DNA of 64,000 nt from Lachnoclostridium sp. An14 (GTDB lineage Bacteria > Bacillota > Clostridia > Lachnospirales > Lachnospiraceae), in NCBI RefSeq assembly GCF_002160755.1, contig NZ_NFLE01000015.1, positions 32,185-96,184 of the forward strand, in the 5' to 3' direction. The translations under genes and the position numbers were made by a program. Numbering within the stretch: position 1 is the first letter of the stretch; each line of letters begins with the position of its first letter. Under the pieces are notes generated by a model. The model was not told where the DNA came from. It made no database searches and was given only the letters and a program-made list of their open reading frames with translations. This document shows, one piece after another, positions 52,821 through 62,076 of the stretch.

Positions 52821-54095
52821 ATGATTAAAAAAGAAATGATTGCCATGCTACTGGCAGGAGGGCAGGGGAGCCGTCTCGGTGTCTTGACGTCGAAGGTTGC
52901 TAAGCCTGCGGTATCGTTCGGGGGAAAATACCGCATCATTGACTTCCCCCTCAGCAACTGCATCAATTCCGGCGTTGACACGGTAGGCGTCCTTACACAG
53001 TATCAGCCGCTGCGGCTGAACACCCACATCGGCATCGGCATCCCGTGGGATCTGGACCGGAACGTGGGCGGAGTTACCGTCCTTCCTCCCTATGAAAGGA
53101 GCAAGGGCAGCGATTGGTACACCGGAACGGCAAACGCGATTTATCAGAACTTAGAGTATATGGAGACTTACAATCCGGACTATGTACTGATCCTTTCCGG
53201 AGACCATATCTATAAGATGGACTATGAGGTTATGCTGGAGTACCACAAGGCCAATAACGCCGACGTCACCATCGCCGCCATGCCGGTGCCCATCGAGGAG
53301 GCCAGCCGTTTCGGCGTCGTGATCACGGACGACAGCAACCGCATTACGGAATTCGAGGAGAAACCGGCTCATCCCAGGAGCAACTTAGCCTCCATGGGTA
53401 TCTACATTTTCAAATGGGAAGTATTGAGAGACGCTCTCATCAAGCTGAAAGACGAGCCCGGATGTGACTTCGGAAAACATATCATCCCCTATTGCCACAC
53501 CAGAGGCGACAGGATTTTCGCTTACGAGTACAATGGCTACTGGAAGGATGTGGGCACCTTAGGCTCCTACTGGGAGGCCAATATGGAGCTCATCGACATT
53601 ATTCCGGAGTTTAACCTGTATGAGGAATACTGGAAGATCTACACCAAAGGCGACGTGATTCCGCCTCAGTACGTGGCGGCAGACGCGGTCATCGAGCGCA
53701 GCATCATCGGAGAAGGCACAGAGATCCACGGCGAGATTTACAACTCCGTGATCGGAGCCGGTGTGGTGATCAAGCCCGGCGCTGTGATCCGGGATTCCAT
53801 CATCATGCGCGGCAGCGTCATCGAGGAAGGCGCGGTGGTGGACAAGGCGATCGTGGCCGAGGATGTGCAGATCGGCAGCGGAGCTAAGGTTGGCGTAGGC
53901 GATTACGCGCCCAGCAAATACGATCCCAAGGTATATCAGTTTGACCTTGTCACCATCGGCGAGCACAGCGTGATCCCGCCGAACGTGCAGATCGGCAGAA
54001 ATACGGCGATCAGCGGTGCTACGGAGCCTGGAGATTATACGGACGGAATGTTGGCAAGCGGAGATTACATTATAAAGGCAGGGGGAGTACAATGA
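52821..54095 (+). CDS. glgC: Glucose-1-phosphate adenylyltransferase, catalytic subunit
   Basis: GlgC makes ADP-glucose for glycogen synthesis. The 424-residue protein has [34 protein letters not shown] at the N-terminus (nucleotide loop and allosteric region), the [11 protein letters not shown] metal site, and a C-terminal left-handed beta-helix of hexapeptide repeats. The start at 52821 is chosen because AGAGGTGG precedes it. It overlaps glgD by 4 bp. Confidence 0.96.
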   Translation: MIKKEMIAMLLAGGQGSRLGVLTSKVAKPAVSFGGKYRIIDFPLSNCINSGVDTVGVLTQYQPLRLNTHIGIGIPWDLDRNVGGVTVLPPYERSKGSDWYTGTANAIYQNLEYMETYNPDYVLILSGDHIYKMDYEVMLEYHKANNADVTIAAMPVPIEEASRFGVVITDDSNRITEFEEKPAHPRSNLASMGIYIFKWEVLRDALIKLKDEPGCDFGKHIIPYCHTRGDRIFAYEYNGYWKDVGTLGSYWEANMELIDIIPEFNLYEEYWKIYTKGDVIPPQYVAADAVIERSIIGEGTEIHGEIYNSVIGAGVVIKPGAVIRDSIIMRGSVIEEGAVVDKAIVAEDVQIGSGAKVGVGDYAPSKYDPKVYQFDLVTIGEHSVIPPNVQIGRNTAISGATEPGDYTDGMLASGDYIIKAGGVQ

Positions 54096-55213
54096 GAGCA
54101 GTCGGTATTGTTTTGGCAGGCGGAAACAGCAAGAGAATGAGAGAGTTATCCAATAAGAGGGCAATATCTGCCATGCCTATCGCGGGAAGCTACAGAAGCA
54201 TCGACTTTGCCCTGAGCAATATGAGCAACTCCCATATTCAGAGCGTAGCAGTGTTTACTCAGTACAATTCCCGTTCCTTAAACGAGCATTTAAATTCCTC
54301 CAAATGGTGGGATTTCGGAAGAAAACAGGGCGGTCTCTACGTGTTCACGCCCACGATCACGGCGGAGAGCAGCGACTGGTACCGCGGAACGGCGGACGCC
54401 CTGTATCAGAACCTGACCTTCTTAAAGAACAGCCATGAGCCCTATGTGGTCATCGCCGCCGGTGACGGCATCTACAAGCTGGATTACGGCAAGGTGTTAG
54501 AGTACCACATTGAGAAGAAGGCAGATATTACCGTAGTCTGCAAGGAGCTCCCGGAGGGAGAGGACGCCACCCGTTTTGGCGTGGTCCGCGTCAATGAGGA
54601 CGGCCGCATCGAGGATTTCGAGGAGAAACCCATGGTGGCCAGCTCCAATACGATCTCCTGCGGCATTTACGTGATCCGGCGCCGCCAGCTCATTGAGCTG
54701 ATTGAGCGCTGCGCTGCGGAGGACCGCTACGACTTTGTAAGAGACGTGCTGGTTCGCTACCGCAATTTAAAGAGAATCTACGCTTACAAAATGGACACTT
54801 ACTGGAGCAACATCGCCTCCGTGGAGTCCTACTACAAGACAAACATGGATTTCCTCAAGCCGGAGGTGCGGGACTTCTTCTTCAGACAGTACCCCGACAT
54901 TTACACCAAGGTGGGAGACAATCCGCCGGCGAAGTACAATCCCGGCGCGGCTGTGAAAAACAGCCTGATTTCCAGCGGCTGCATCATCAACGGAACGGTG
55001 GAAAATTCCGTCCTGTTCCGGAAGGCCTATATTGGAAATAACTGCGTGATTAAAAACTCCATCATTCTGAATGATGTGTACATCGGCGACAACACGGTGA
55101 TCGAGAACTGCATCGTAGAGAGCCGGGACACCATCCGGGCGAACACCACCCACATCGGAACGCCGGAGGACATTAAGATCGTAGTTGAGAAAAACGAAAG
55201 ATACACACTGTAA
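54092..55213 (+). CDS. glgD: Glucose-1-phosphate adenylyltransferase, GlgD subunit
   Basis: The 373-residue protein resembles GlgC in fold ([34 protein letters not shown]-terminal hexapeptide repeats) but has a changed nucleotide loop and [11 protein letters not shown] instead of [10 protein letters not shown]. In Gram-positive bacteria GlgD is a regulatory or weakly active partner that activates GlgC. The ATGA overlap with glgC gives coupled, matched synthesis. Confidence 0.95.
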   Translation: MRAVGIVLAGGNSKRMRELSNKRAISAMPIAGSYRSIDFALSNMSNSHIQSVAVFTQYNSRSLNEHLNSSKWWDFGRKQGGLYVFTPTITAESSDWYRGTADALYQNLTFLKNSHEPYVVIAAGDGIYKLDYGKVLEYHIEKKADITVVCKELPEGEDATRFGVVRVNEDGRIEDFEEKPMVASSNTISCGIYVIRRRQLIELIERCAAEDRYDFVRDVLVRYRNLKRIYAYKMDTYWSNIASVESYYKTNMDFLKPEVRDFFFRQYPDIYTKVGDNPPAKYNPGAAVKNSLISSGCIINGTVENSVLFRKAYIGNNCVIKNSIILNDVYIGDNTVIENCIVESRDTIRANTTHIGTPEDIKIVVEKNERYTL

Positions 55214-55250
55214 GAAAAAGACAGTATTATGACAAAAGGGGTGCTTACTT

Positions 55251-55529
55251 ATGCAGATTACTGATGTAAGAGTGAGAAAAATTGAAAAAGAAGGAAAAAT
55301 GAAGGCGATCGTTTCCATTACCATGGACAATGAGTTTGTGATTCACGACATTAAAGTAATTGAGGGAGAGAAGGGGCTGTTCATCGCCATGCCCAGCCGC
55401 AAGGCGGCAGACGGTGAGTACCGTGACATCGCCCATCCCATCAATTCTGCCACCCGTGATATGATCCAGAGCGTGATCCTTTCCAAGTACGAGACCACCA
55501 CCCTGGACCTGCCGGAGGGCACATATTAA
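55251..55529 (+). CDS. spoVG: SpoVG septation/regulatory protein
   Basis: The 92-residue protein is full-length Spo[37 protein letters not shown] and the [15 protein letters not shown] helix. SpoVG is a small nucleic-acid-binding regulator of sporulation septation, stress and virulence in Firmicutes. It begins 37 bp after glgD with AAGGGGTG before it, so it may be partly co-transcribed with glgCD or have its own promoter. Confidence 0.97.
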   Translation: MQITDVRVRKIEKEGKMKAIVSITMDNEFVIHDIKVIEGEKGLFIAMPSRKAADGEYRDIAHPINSATRDMIQSVILSKYETTTLDLPEGTY

Positions 55530-55554
55530 GGTCGGAATATAGGGGAGTAATTTT

Positions 55555-55585
55555 GCAGCGCGGTAGTTGTGGCCGCGCTGCTTTT
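55555..55585 (+). terminator. Terminator of spoVG
   Basis: GCAGCGCGG (55555-55563) pairs with CCGCGCTGC (55573-55581), followed by TTTT. Confidence 0.8.
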
Positions 55586-55650
55586 CGTATGCCGGGCGGC
55601 GGGATTTTGTGCCGCGGATGTCCGCGGCGCGCGTACAGATGGAGGAAAAC

Positions 55651-56310
55651 ATGGGAGAGAGCGGATTTCACACCTTTGGATTTTGGGAAAAGCTGACAGA
55701 CGGGCAGAAACGGCTGCTGGAGAGCCGGACGCGGGAGGTGGAGTATCAGGCGGGGCAGATCGTGCGGGCCGCCGGTTCCCAGTGCGCGGGGATTCTTTTG
55801 GTGAAACGGGGCGTGTTCCGCATGGCCCTCTGTTCCGGCGACGGCAGGGAGGCCACCGTTTCCAGAATGCGGGCCGGAGAGGCCTGTGTGCTCACCGCCT
55901 CCTGCATGATTTCCGCCATCTCCTTCGACGTGCAGATCCAGGCGGAGACGGACGGCTGCCTGGAAATGGTGCCGCCGGAGGTCTTCGCCAGGCTGATGGA
56001 GGAAAACATCTACGTGGAAAACTTCGTGTATAAGTCGGCGACGGAGCGGTTTTCCGATGTGGTGAACGCGGTGGAACAGCTCTTATTTATGACTCTGGAG
56101 CAGCGTCTGGTCACCTTCCTGTTAGACGAGTCGGCGCAGCAAAAAAGCGACCTGCTCCATTTTACCCAGGAGCAGATCGCCGTAGCCATCGGCAGCGCCA
56201 GAGAGGTGGTCACCAGAGGCTTAAAAAAGCTGGCCGGGGAAGGGGCCATCGAGCTGTTTCGGGGCGGCGTAAGGATCACCGACCGGAAACGGCTCTACGA
56301 TAAGGTCTAG
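55651..56310 (+). CDS. Crp/Fnr family transcriptional regulator
   Basis: The 219-residue protein has a cyclic-nucleotide-like sensor domain (about 15-140) and a Crp-type C-terminal helix-turn-helix (about 160-210: FTQEQIAVAIGSAREVVTRGLKKL, then GVRITDRKRL). A Cys cluster is sparse (Cys residues in QCAGIL, MALCSG, EACVLTASC), so a sulfur-based or heme sensor is possible but not clear. Convergent with trxA, which may hint at redox control. The ATG at 55651 follows GGAGG. Confidence 0.9.
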   Translation: MGESGFHTFGFWEKLTDGQKRLLESRTREVEYQAGQIVRAAGSQCAGILLVKRGVFRMALCSGDGREATVSRMRAGEACVLTASCMISAISFDVQIQAETDGCLEMVPPEVFARLMEENIYVENFVYKSATERFSDVVNAVEQLLFMTLEQRLVTFLLDESAQQKSDLLHFTQEQIAVAIGSAREVVTRGLKKLAGEGAIELFRGGVRITDRKRLYDKV

Positions 56311-56312
56311 CC

Positions 56313-56618
56313 CTAGTCCAACAGCTGGAGCAGGGCGGCCTTTGACTGGACGCCGATGGATTTTTTCGCGGGCTGGCCGTTTTTGAAGGCGATGACCGTG
56401 GGGATGGACATGACGCCGTAGCGCTCCGCCAGCTCCGGCTCCTCGTCCACGTTTACCTTTCCCACGCGGTAGCCGTCCGCCTCCGCCGCCAGCTCGTCGA
56501 TCACCGGGGCGAGCATCCGGCAGGGGCCGCACCAGGACGCCCAGAAGTCCACCAGGACGGGGAGATCAGAGGAAAGAACCTCTTTTTCAAAGCTGCTGGT
56601 TGTAAATTTTTCTGCCAT
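56313..56618 (-). CDS. trxA: Thioredoxin
   Basis: The 101-residue protein is a classic thioredoxin: FWASWCGPCRMLAPVIDELA with Cys30 and Cys33, cis-Pro in SIPTVIAFKNG. It reduces protein disulfides in the cytoplasm, using thioredoxin reductase. Start at 56618 is chosen as AAAAGGAG precedes it by 8 bp; an in-frame GTG at 56627 lacks space. It ends 3 bp from the convergent Crp/Fnr gene. Confidence 0.96.
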   Translation of the reverse strand: MAEKFTTSSFEKEVLSSDLPVLVDFWASWCGPCRMLAPVIDELAAEADGYRVGKVNVDEEPELAERYGVMSIPTVIAFKNGQPAKKSIGVQSKAALLQLLD

Positions 56619-56706
56619 ATCAAACACTCCTTTTTATCTTTAGAATTTGTTTTCCTGTTTTCTGGTTTCAGTATAGCGGAAAGAGAGCGCTTTGTATGTG
56701 ACCAGG

Positions 56707-57264
56707 TCACAGAGACAATTCCCGCAGCTTGTCCCGGATGGCCAGAAAGTCCCGGCGGGTTTCCTCCACCTTGGACGGATCCCGGAGAAGGGCAGAGGGG
56801 TGGTAGGCGGCGGTGAGCCAGTAGCCCTTCCGCTCCGTCCACCGTCCGTGTTCCCTGGTGATGCGAAAATCCGGGGAAATGATGCGCTGGGCGGCCACCC
56901 GTCCCAGACAGACCATGATTTTCGGGCGGATGAGCAGAGTTTCATATTTTAAGTAGGGGATGCAGGCGTTTTTCTCCTCGTCGCTGGGGTCGCGGTTGAA
57001 GGGCGGATTGCACTTGATGATGTTGGTGAGGTAGATCTCATCCCGGGAGAGGGAGGCGGCGGCTAAAAGCTCGTCCAGCATATGGCCTGCCGGGCCCACA
57101 AAGGGGATTCCTTGCTGGTCCTCCTGGCGCCCCGGCGCCTCCGCGATGAACATAACGTCCGCTTTCAGGCTGCCCCGGCCCATGACGGGATGGGTTCTGG
57201 TGCGGCAAAGCGGGCAGCGGGTGCAGCGGTCAGCAAACTGTTTTAATTCTTCCCATGTGTACAT
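56707..57264 (-). CDS. Uracil-DNA glycosylase, family 4/5 (iron-sulfur)
   Basis: The 185-residue protein has the iron-sulfur UDG pattern: N-terminal Cys14/Cys17/Cys20 (CTRCPLC), FIAEAPGRQEDQQGIPFVGPAG (uracil pocket), IKCNPP and NACIPYL (remaining cluster Cys) and YHPSALLR near the C-terminus. It removes uracil from DNA, starting base-excision repair. Located 90 bp upstream of trxA on the same strand. Confidence 0.93.
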   Translation of the reverse strand: MYTWEELKQFADRCTRCPLCRTRTHPVMGRGSLKADVMFIAEAPGRQEDQQGIPFVGPAGHMLDELLAAASLSRDEIYLTNIIKCNPPFNRDPSDEEKNACIPYLKYETLLIRPKIMVCLGRVAAQRIISPDFRITREHGRWTERKGYWLTAAYHPSALLRDPSKVEETRRDFLAIRDKLRELSL

Positions 57265-57328
57265 ACTTGGTTTCCCCCTTAAACGGCATAGATAACACTT
57301 TTGATATTATACCATGCAGTATTGATGT

Positions 57329-57357
57329 TGTACATTTGAAACGGGGGGTGCTACACT
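57329..57357 (+). promoter_or_regulatory. Promoter of the carrier-M20 operon (57393)
   Basis: TGTACA (57329-57334), 17 bp, TACACT (57352-57357). The spacer and -35 also contain the minus-strand promoter elements for the UDG gene, so the two start back to back. Confidence 0.45.
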
Positions 57358-57392
57358 CTTACCATCAGCTTTGAGAGACGGAGGTAGGAGAT

Positions 57393-58577
57393 ATGACTTG
57401 GTTACCGATTATGGCGTTTACGGTGGTGGCCGTGATCTACGCGGTGGGAGATTATGTGGCAGTGAAAACAAAGGGAGTGATTTCTTCCGTTCTGGTGGCG
57501 ATTGCCCTGCTTTTGGTATTTGGAGGGACGTTAAGGCTCCTTCCGGAAAATCTCATGGATCTTTCCGGCTTGAGCGCCATGATCCCCACCTTCGGAATGG
57601 GCCTGATCCTGGTAAATGTGGGCTCTCTGATGAATCTGAACGATATGCGCAAGGAGTGGAAAACCGTGGTGATTTCCCTGGCGGGAATCGCAGGCATTAT
57701 CCTTCTGGATTCCACCCTGGGAACGGCGGTGTTCGGCCGGGAGAGAGCTCTGGCGGCCATTCCCCCCACAGCCGGAGGAGCGGCGGTGACTATGCTCATG
57801 TCGGAGGCGGCAAACGAGGCGGGGCGGCCGGATCTGGCCTCCTTCGTGGCGGCGGTGACGGCCTTGCAGGTGCTCATCGGACTGCCGGTGGCGTCGGTCT
57901 GTCTGCGGCGGGCGGCGAAGGCCTTTATCGCAGGCGGCGGCCATAAGCGGGAGGAGAAGAAGGTAGGAAAGGAAATCAGCCTTCGGATCGTCCCGGAGTT
58001 AAAAGGCCCCCTGGCGGTTTCCAGCACCATGCACTTCGCCCGTCTGGGAGTGGTGGCCGTGGCGGCCCAGCTCTGTACCAACGTGACCGGAATCAGCACC
58101 GGCGTCACCTTCCTGGTATTCGGCATTGTGGCTGGGGCCCTGGGAATCGTGGAAAAAGGCAGCTTAAAGACGGCGGGAGGCGAGGGCATCCTCATGCTGG
58201 CTACCTACGCCTATGTGGCGTCCAGTTTCGTTTCCATGAAATTTTCCGATTTCGGAGAGCTTTTGGTTCCGGTGGTGGGCCTGCTGGTCATCGGCGCCGT
58301 GGGTGTGATGATTCTGTCCGCCCTGGTGGGAAAGCTGTTGGGCTGGAACCCGTTTTTAGCCATCGCCGTGGGCGTGGCCTGCCTCTTTGGCTATCCCGTC
58401 ACTTACGCGGTGGCCATGGAGGTGGCTCAGGGAGTCACCAAGGGCGCCGGGTTTACGGAGGCGGAGGAGCAGCGGGTGGTCAGCTACCTGCTCCCGAAGA
58501 TGCTGGTGGCCGGCGTGGTGTCGGTGAGCCTGACATCCGTGATTCTTGGGGGAATCATAGCCCCCATGCTGTTTTAA
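57393..58577 (+). CDS. Uncharacterised multi-pass membrane protein, probable carrier
   Basis: The 394-residue protein has about eleven membrane helices. Two segments of similar character (NVGSLMNLNDMRKEWKT with following TAGGAAVTMLMSEAANEAG, and the second-half FGYPVTYAVAMEVAQGVTKG) suggest inverted-repeat symmetry as in GltS/2HCT-like secondary carriers. I do not recognise a named family. It precedes an M20 amidohydrolase by 37 bp and is probably its substrate carrier. A strong GGAGGTAGGAG-type site lies before the ATG. Confidence 0.75.
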   Translation: MTWLPIMAFTVVAVIYAVGDYVAVKTKGVISSVLVAIALLLVFGGTLRLLPENLMDLSGLSAMIPTFGMGLILVNVGSLMNLNDMRKEWKTVVISLAGIAGIILLDSTLGTAVFGRERALAAIPPTAGGAAVTMLMSEAANEAGRPDLASFVAAVTALQVLIGLPVASVCLRRAAKAFIAGGGHKREEKKVGKEISLRIVPELKGPLAVSSTMHFARLGVVAVAAQLCTNVTGISTGVTFLVFGIVAGALGIVEKGSLKTAGGEGILMLATYAYVASSFVSMKFSDFGELLVPVVGLLVIGAVGVMILSALVGKLLGWNPFLAIAVGVACLFGYPVTYAVAMEVAQGVTKGAGFTEAEEQRVVSYLLPKMLVAGVVSVSLTSVILGGIIAPMLF

Positions 58578-58614
58578 GACCGTTTTAATTTAGAAAAAGA
58601 GAGGTTAAATAGAG

Positions 58615-59778
58615 ATGTTTCATGTGTCAGAGGAATTGAAAAAAGAGATCATAGATAACAGGAGAGAACTCCACAAACGGGCGGAGATCGGGTTTGACCT
58701 GCCGGAGACCAGGGCTTACGTGGCGAAAAAGCTGCGGGAATACGGCTATGAGCCTGTGGAGCTGGGGGGCGGCATCACCTGCACCGTGGGAGCCGGTGAA
58801 AAGACCATTCTGCTGCGGGCGGATATGGACGCCCTGCCTATGAAGGAGGAGAGCGGCTTAGACTACGCCTGCGAGACGGGAAACTGTCACTCCTGCGGCC
58901 ACGACTGCCACACGGCCATGCTCCTGGGGGCGGCGAAGGCCCTGAAGGAGATGGAGGGAGAGCTGAAGGGCACGGTGAAATTCATGTTTCAGCCGGCGGA
59001 GGAGCTGTTAGGCGGGGCGGCCGCCATGATCGAGGCGGGGCTTTTGGAAAACCCCAAGGTGGACGCGGCCTTCGGCCTTCACGTGGCGGCGGGCCTGGAG
59101 GACTCCTATTCCGGCACAGTGCGCTGCACCCACGGCACCATGAACCGTTCCGGGGATGCCATCAAGGTCACGGTAACCGGCCGGGATGCCCACGGCTCCA
59201 CGCCGGAGCGGGGCATTGACGCCATCAGCATCGCCGCCAGGATCGTGCTGGCTTTAGAGGAGCTGGTGGCCAAGGAGATCCCCAGCAAGGAGGACAGCGT
59301 GGTGCTGGTGGGAAAAATCGCCGGCGGCACCACCTGCAACTCGGTGGCGGGAAACGCAGTGCTGGAAATATCCGTGCGCACGGAGGGCCACGAGGAGCGG
59401 GCTTTCTTAAAGCGCCGGGTAAAGGAGATCGCCCAGGGCATCGCAGCGGTGTACCGCGGGTCGGCGGAGGTGGAGTACCAGTATGGAATGCCGCCCTTAG
59501 TAAACCATGAGGATATGATGAATGAGTTTATCGGCTATATGAACGAGTTCCTGCCGGAAGGCAGTGTCCGGGAGGTGCCGGGCCAGGGCGGCTGTGAGGA
59601 CTTTACCATGGTCTGCGAGCGGGTTCCCGCCATCTTCCTGATGTTAGGCGCCGGGGACAAGGGAAGTGGATATGAGTACAGTATGCACCATCCGTCCATG
59701 CGGGTGGACGAGAACGCCCTTCCCGTGGGAACGGAAGTTTATGTAAACTGCGCGGTGCGGTGGCTGGAAGAACACTGA
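58615..59778 (+). CDS. M20 family amidohydrolase
   Basis: The 387-residue protein shows the M20D pattern: LLRADMDALPM, NCHSCGHDCHTAMLLGAA metal site at about 94-112, FMFQPAEE with catalytic Glu, GRDAHGSTPERGIDA lid and a C-terminal HHPSMRVDE. Relatives deacylate N-acetyl amino acids, hippurate or N-acetyl-diaminopimelate. It is a different subtype from the M20 protein at 24036. The adjoining carrier gene suggests uptake and deacylation of a conjugated amino acid. AGAGAGGTTAAATAGAG precedes the start. Confidence 0.92.
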   Translation: MFHVSEELKKEIIDNRRELHKRAEIGFDLPETRAYVAKKLREYGYEPVELGGGITCTVGAGEKTILLRADMDALPMKEESGLDYACETGNCHSCGHDCHTAMLLGAAKALKEMEGELKGTVKFMFQPAEELLGGAAAMIEAGLLENPKVDAAFGLHVAAGLEDSYSGTVRCTHGTMNRSGDAIKVTVTGRDAHGSTPERGIDAISIAARIVLALEELVAKEIPSKEDSVVLVGKIAGGTTCNSVAGNAVLEISVRTEGHEERAFLKRRVKEIAQGIAAVYRGSAEVEYQYGMPPLVNHEDMMNEFIGYMNEFLPEGSVREVPGQGGCEDFTMVCERVPAIFLMLGAGDKGSGYEYSMHHPSMRVDENALPVGTEVYVNCAVRWLEEH

Positions 59779-59820
59779 CGGGCAAAACATTTCCAGACAG
59801 TGAAAAAGGCAGTGAAACAT

Positions 59821-59892
59821 AAAGGGCCATGGGGCCGGAACGCATTTTCCCATTCTGCGGGAAAATGGATCAGTTCCGGCCTCATGGCCTTT
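59821..59892 (+). terminator. Long hairpin after the M20 gene
   Basis: AAAGGGCCATGGGGCCGGAAC pairs with GTTCCGGCCTCATGGCCTTT; an inner stem CATTTTCCC/GGGAAAATG caps it. A near-continuous 30-bp stem. The T tract is short, so it may also act as a barrier or RNA-stability element. Confidence 0.75.
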
Positions 59893-59901
59893 GTACTGCA
59901 G

Positions 59902-60022
59902 TAGGAAACAGCGTTTCCTATGGCATAAAAGCCTCTGGCGGGAGGCGCATTCCGCGCAAAGGAAACTGGCTGCTGGCGCAGCTGTCCTCCGGCGCGAGTT
60001 TCGCTACTGCGCATACTTTTTG
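59902..60022 (+). repeat. Copy F of the GC-rich intergenic repeat family (best preserved)
   Basis: TAGGAAACAGCGTTTCCTATGG, CATAAAAGCCTCTGGCGGG, AGGCGCATTCCGCGCAAAG, TGGCTGCTGGCGCAGCTG, TCCTCCGGCGCGAG and CTGCGCATACTTTTTG show the full unit with its three hairpins. It sits at the 3' end of udk. Confidence 0.8.
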
Positions 60023-60063
60023 CTCGGAGATTTTAAAATGCTCCGGCGGCGGATTCTATCCGA

Positions 60064-60684
60064 TTATGATTCGGCGGCCGCCAGAAACGCCTCAATCTTG
60101 CTGCTCACCAGGTCGTAGGCGACGTCGTTCATGCCGCTGTTGGTGATGATGTCGGCGTAGATCTTTGTGGGTTCCACATGGATGTTGTGCATGGGTTTAA
60201 CGGTGGCCAGGTACTGGTCGATGATGTTTTCCAGGTCACGGCCCCGCTCCTTCGTATCCCGCACAATACGGCGGAGGATGCGCTCGTCCGCGTCGGCGTC
60301 CACGTAGATTTTGATGTCCAGCATATTCCGCAGCTGCTGCTCGCAGAGCACCAGGATGCCCTCCAACAGGATCACCGGCCGCGGCTCAATGACAATGGTC
60401 TCCGGAGCCCGGTTGTGAAGGGCGTAATTGTAGGTGGGGCATTCGATGGCCTTTCCTTCCTTCAGCTGTTTTAAGTGTTCCACCAAAAGCTCCGTCTCCA
60501 GGGAAGCGGGATGGTCATAGTTCAGCTTTTTCCTCTCCTCAAAGGGAAGGTCGTCGTGGGCCCGGTAGTAGTTGTCGTGGTAGATGACAGAGACCTGGTC
60601 CTTAAAACGGTCCCTCAGACGGTTGGTAAATGTGGATTTTCCGGAGCCGGATCCGCCGGCGATTCCGATGATCATTGGTTTCAT
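60064..60684 (-). CDS. udk: Uridine kinase
   Basis: The 206-residue protein is a full Udk: GIAGGSGSGKSTFTNRL P-loop near residue 6-22, VIYHDNYYRAHDDLPFEERKKLNYDHP and RRIVRDTKERGRDLENIIDQYL. It phosphorylates uridine and cytidine for salvage. GGAGGAAACAT precedes the ATG. A terminator-like hairpin lies at its 5' side on the minus strand (60706-60752). Confidence 0.95.
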   Translation of the reverse strand: MKPMIIGIAGGSGSGKSTFTNRLRDRFKDQVSVIYHDNYYRAHDDLPFEERKKLNYDHPASLETELLVEHLKQLKEGKAIECPTYNYALHNRAPETIVIEPRPVILLEGILVLCEQQLRNMLDIKIYVDADADERILRRIVRDTKERGRDLENIIDQYLATVKPMHNIHVEPTKIYADIITNSGMNDVAYDLVSSKIEAFLAAAES

Positions 60685-60705
60685 ATGTTTCCTCCGTTCG
60701 TAATA

Positions 60706-60752
60706 AAGACCGCCTCAGTGAAAACGGCCCTTTTCGGGCCATTTGGCGGTTC
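60706..60752 (-). terminator. Hairpin between the LysR gene and udk
   Basis: On the minus strand AACCGCC...GGCGGTC encloses an inner GGCCCGAAAAGGGCC hairpin and is followed by TTTATTA. It probably terminates the LysR transcript before udk; it could also lie in the udk leader. Confidence 0.55.
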
Positions 60753-60853
60753 CCCTTCTTTCCAGTATACAACAAATAAAAAGGGGCGTATACCTTATTT
60801 TGAAAAATCATGGCCAGCTGTTGTTGGGCGCTGCCGCGTTTTTCTCTTTTATG

Positions 60854-60920
60854 GTAGGGAAAACGACGTTCCTGATGATGAAAAAGCTTCCGGCGCGAGC
60901 CTGCACGGTCGCGCTATCGT
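60854..60920 (+). repeat. Copy G of the GC-rich intergenic repeat (truncated)
   Basis: TAGGGAAAACGACGTTCCTGATG, GAAAAAGCTTCCGGCGCGAG, CCTGCACGGTCGCGC keep the left half only. Its right edge reaches the stop codon of the LysR gene. Confidence 0.6.
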
Positions 60921-61852
60921 ATCCCTTTCTTTATGCCGTCCATAACCGTACGGGAGGTGAGAATGCCGCCGGAGAACAGCTCCGCCGCCGGATTCTGGCT
61001 GTCTGCCAGGGTCATGGAGCAGTAGTTTTGGGCGGGCAGGAGCTTTTGGGGCAGGAGAAACAGGCCCTCCGGCAGCTCCTCTCCCATAAAGGAGGGCACA
61101 AAAGCGGCCCCCAGTCCGGCTTTCACCATGAGAAACAGCCCGCTTACGCTGTTGACCGGAGTGACGGAGGCGGGGGTCAGCCCGGCCTCCAGCAGCTGGG
61201 CGCGGCCAGTCTCCAGGGAGAGGGGGCCAAAAGGCTCTGCCAGGAGGTAGAAATCTTTTCCGTTCAGCTCCCATTTCCGCACCGGCCTCTCCCCGCCGGG
61301 TTCCATTCCAAACCACTCCTTCGCCCGCTCCGCGGACACCAGAAGGCCGGGGGCGGCGGCAAACATATGCTGGACGCGGATCCGTTTCCCGTCCTCCGGC
61401 AAGGGGGTATCCGGGTGGGGAAAAATCACGTCCACGGCTCCCTCCTCCAGCCGTTTCATCAGCTCCCCGTAGGGAAACTGGGACACAGCCAGCCCGATGT
61501 CGGGAAACAGGCTGTGAAACTCCCGGAACAGCTGGGACACGAACCCCATCCCGTAAGGCCCGATGCCCAGATGGAGGGAGGATGCGGGGCCGCTGTAGGC
61601 GTTTTTCGCCTTTTCCAGGGCGCGGTGGTAGTGGTCCAGCATGGGAATGATTTCCGAGTGAAAGGCCTTCCCGGCGGGGGTCAGCTCCACCGAGCGGTTG
61701 GTGCGGTAGAAAAGCTTGCAGCCAACCTCCCTTTCCAGGGCGGCGATGTGCCGGCTGATGGCGGTCTGCGCCACGTGGCAGACGTCGGCAGCACGGGTAA
61801 AATTCAGATGTTCCGCTACGGCGGCAAAATATTCCAGTCGTTCCAGGTTCAA
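60914..61852 (-). CDS. LysR family transcriptional regulator
   Basis: The 312-residue protein has the LysR helix-turn-helix (LNLERLEYFAAVAEHLNFTR, then AQTAISRHIAALEREVGCKLF) and effector domain (about 90-305). The start is taken as TTG at 61852 because GGAGG precedes it by 8 bp and the LysR domain begins there. The frame continues upstream but that part is not LysR-like. Its target is not obvious: neighbours are udk and a lipoprotein gene, with the carrier-M20 operon 1.1 kb away. Confidence 0.88.
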   Translation of the reverse strand: MNLERLEYFAAVAEHLNFTRAADVCHVAQTAISRHIAALEREVGCKLFYRTNRSVELTPAGKAFHSEIIPMLDHYHRALEKAKNAYSGPASSLHLGIGPYGMGFVSQLFREFHSLFPDIGLAVSQFPYGELMKRLEEGAVDVIFPHPDTPLPEDGKRIRVQHMFAAAPGLLVSAERAKEWFGMEPGGERPVRKWELNGKDFYLLAEPFGPLSLETGRAQLLEAGLTPASVTPVNSVSGLFLMVKAGLGAAFVPSFMGEELPEGLFLLPQKLLPAQNYCSMTLADSQNPAAELFSGGILTSRTVMDGIKKGIR

Positions 61853-62076
61853 GGGCGTTTCCTCCAGAAAATATGGATTAATCCTTGATATTGTACAGCA
61901 GCGCCGCCCATTTGTCCACACAGGCGCTGGAAAAATGGAAGGGCAGCCAGCCCGGCGGCCGGCTAAAAATGGGTCTGTCAGCAGACAACCCATGCGCTTT
62001 TTGGTATACATCCGATTGAAAGGATTCTGAAATTATGATATTCTGAGCTTAAAGGAAAACGGTGGAGGTGGGAACG

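Noticed and set aside
55567..55650. Longer N-terminus for the Crp/Fnr gene
   Set aside because: The upstream codons overlap the spoVG terminator and lack homology; GGAGG before 55651 marks the start.
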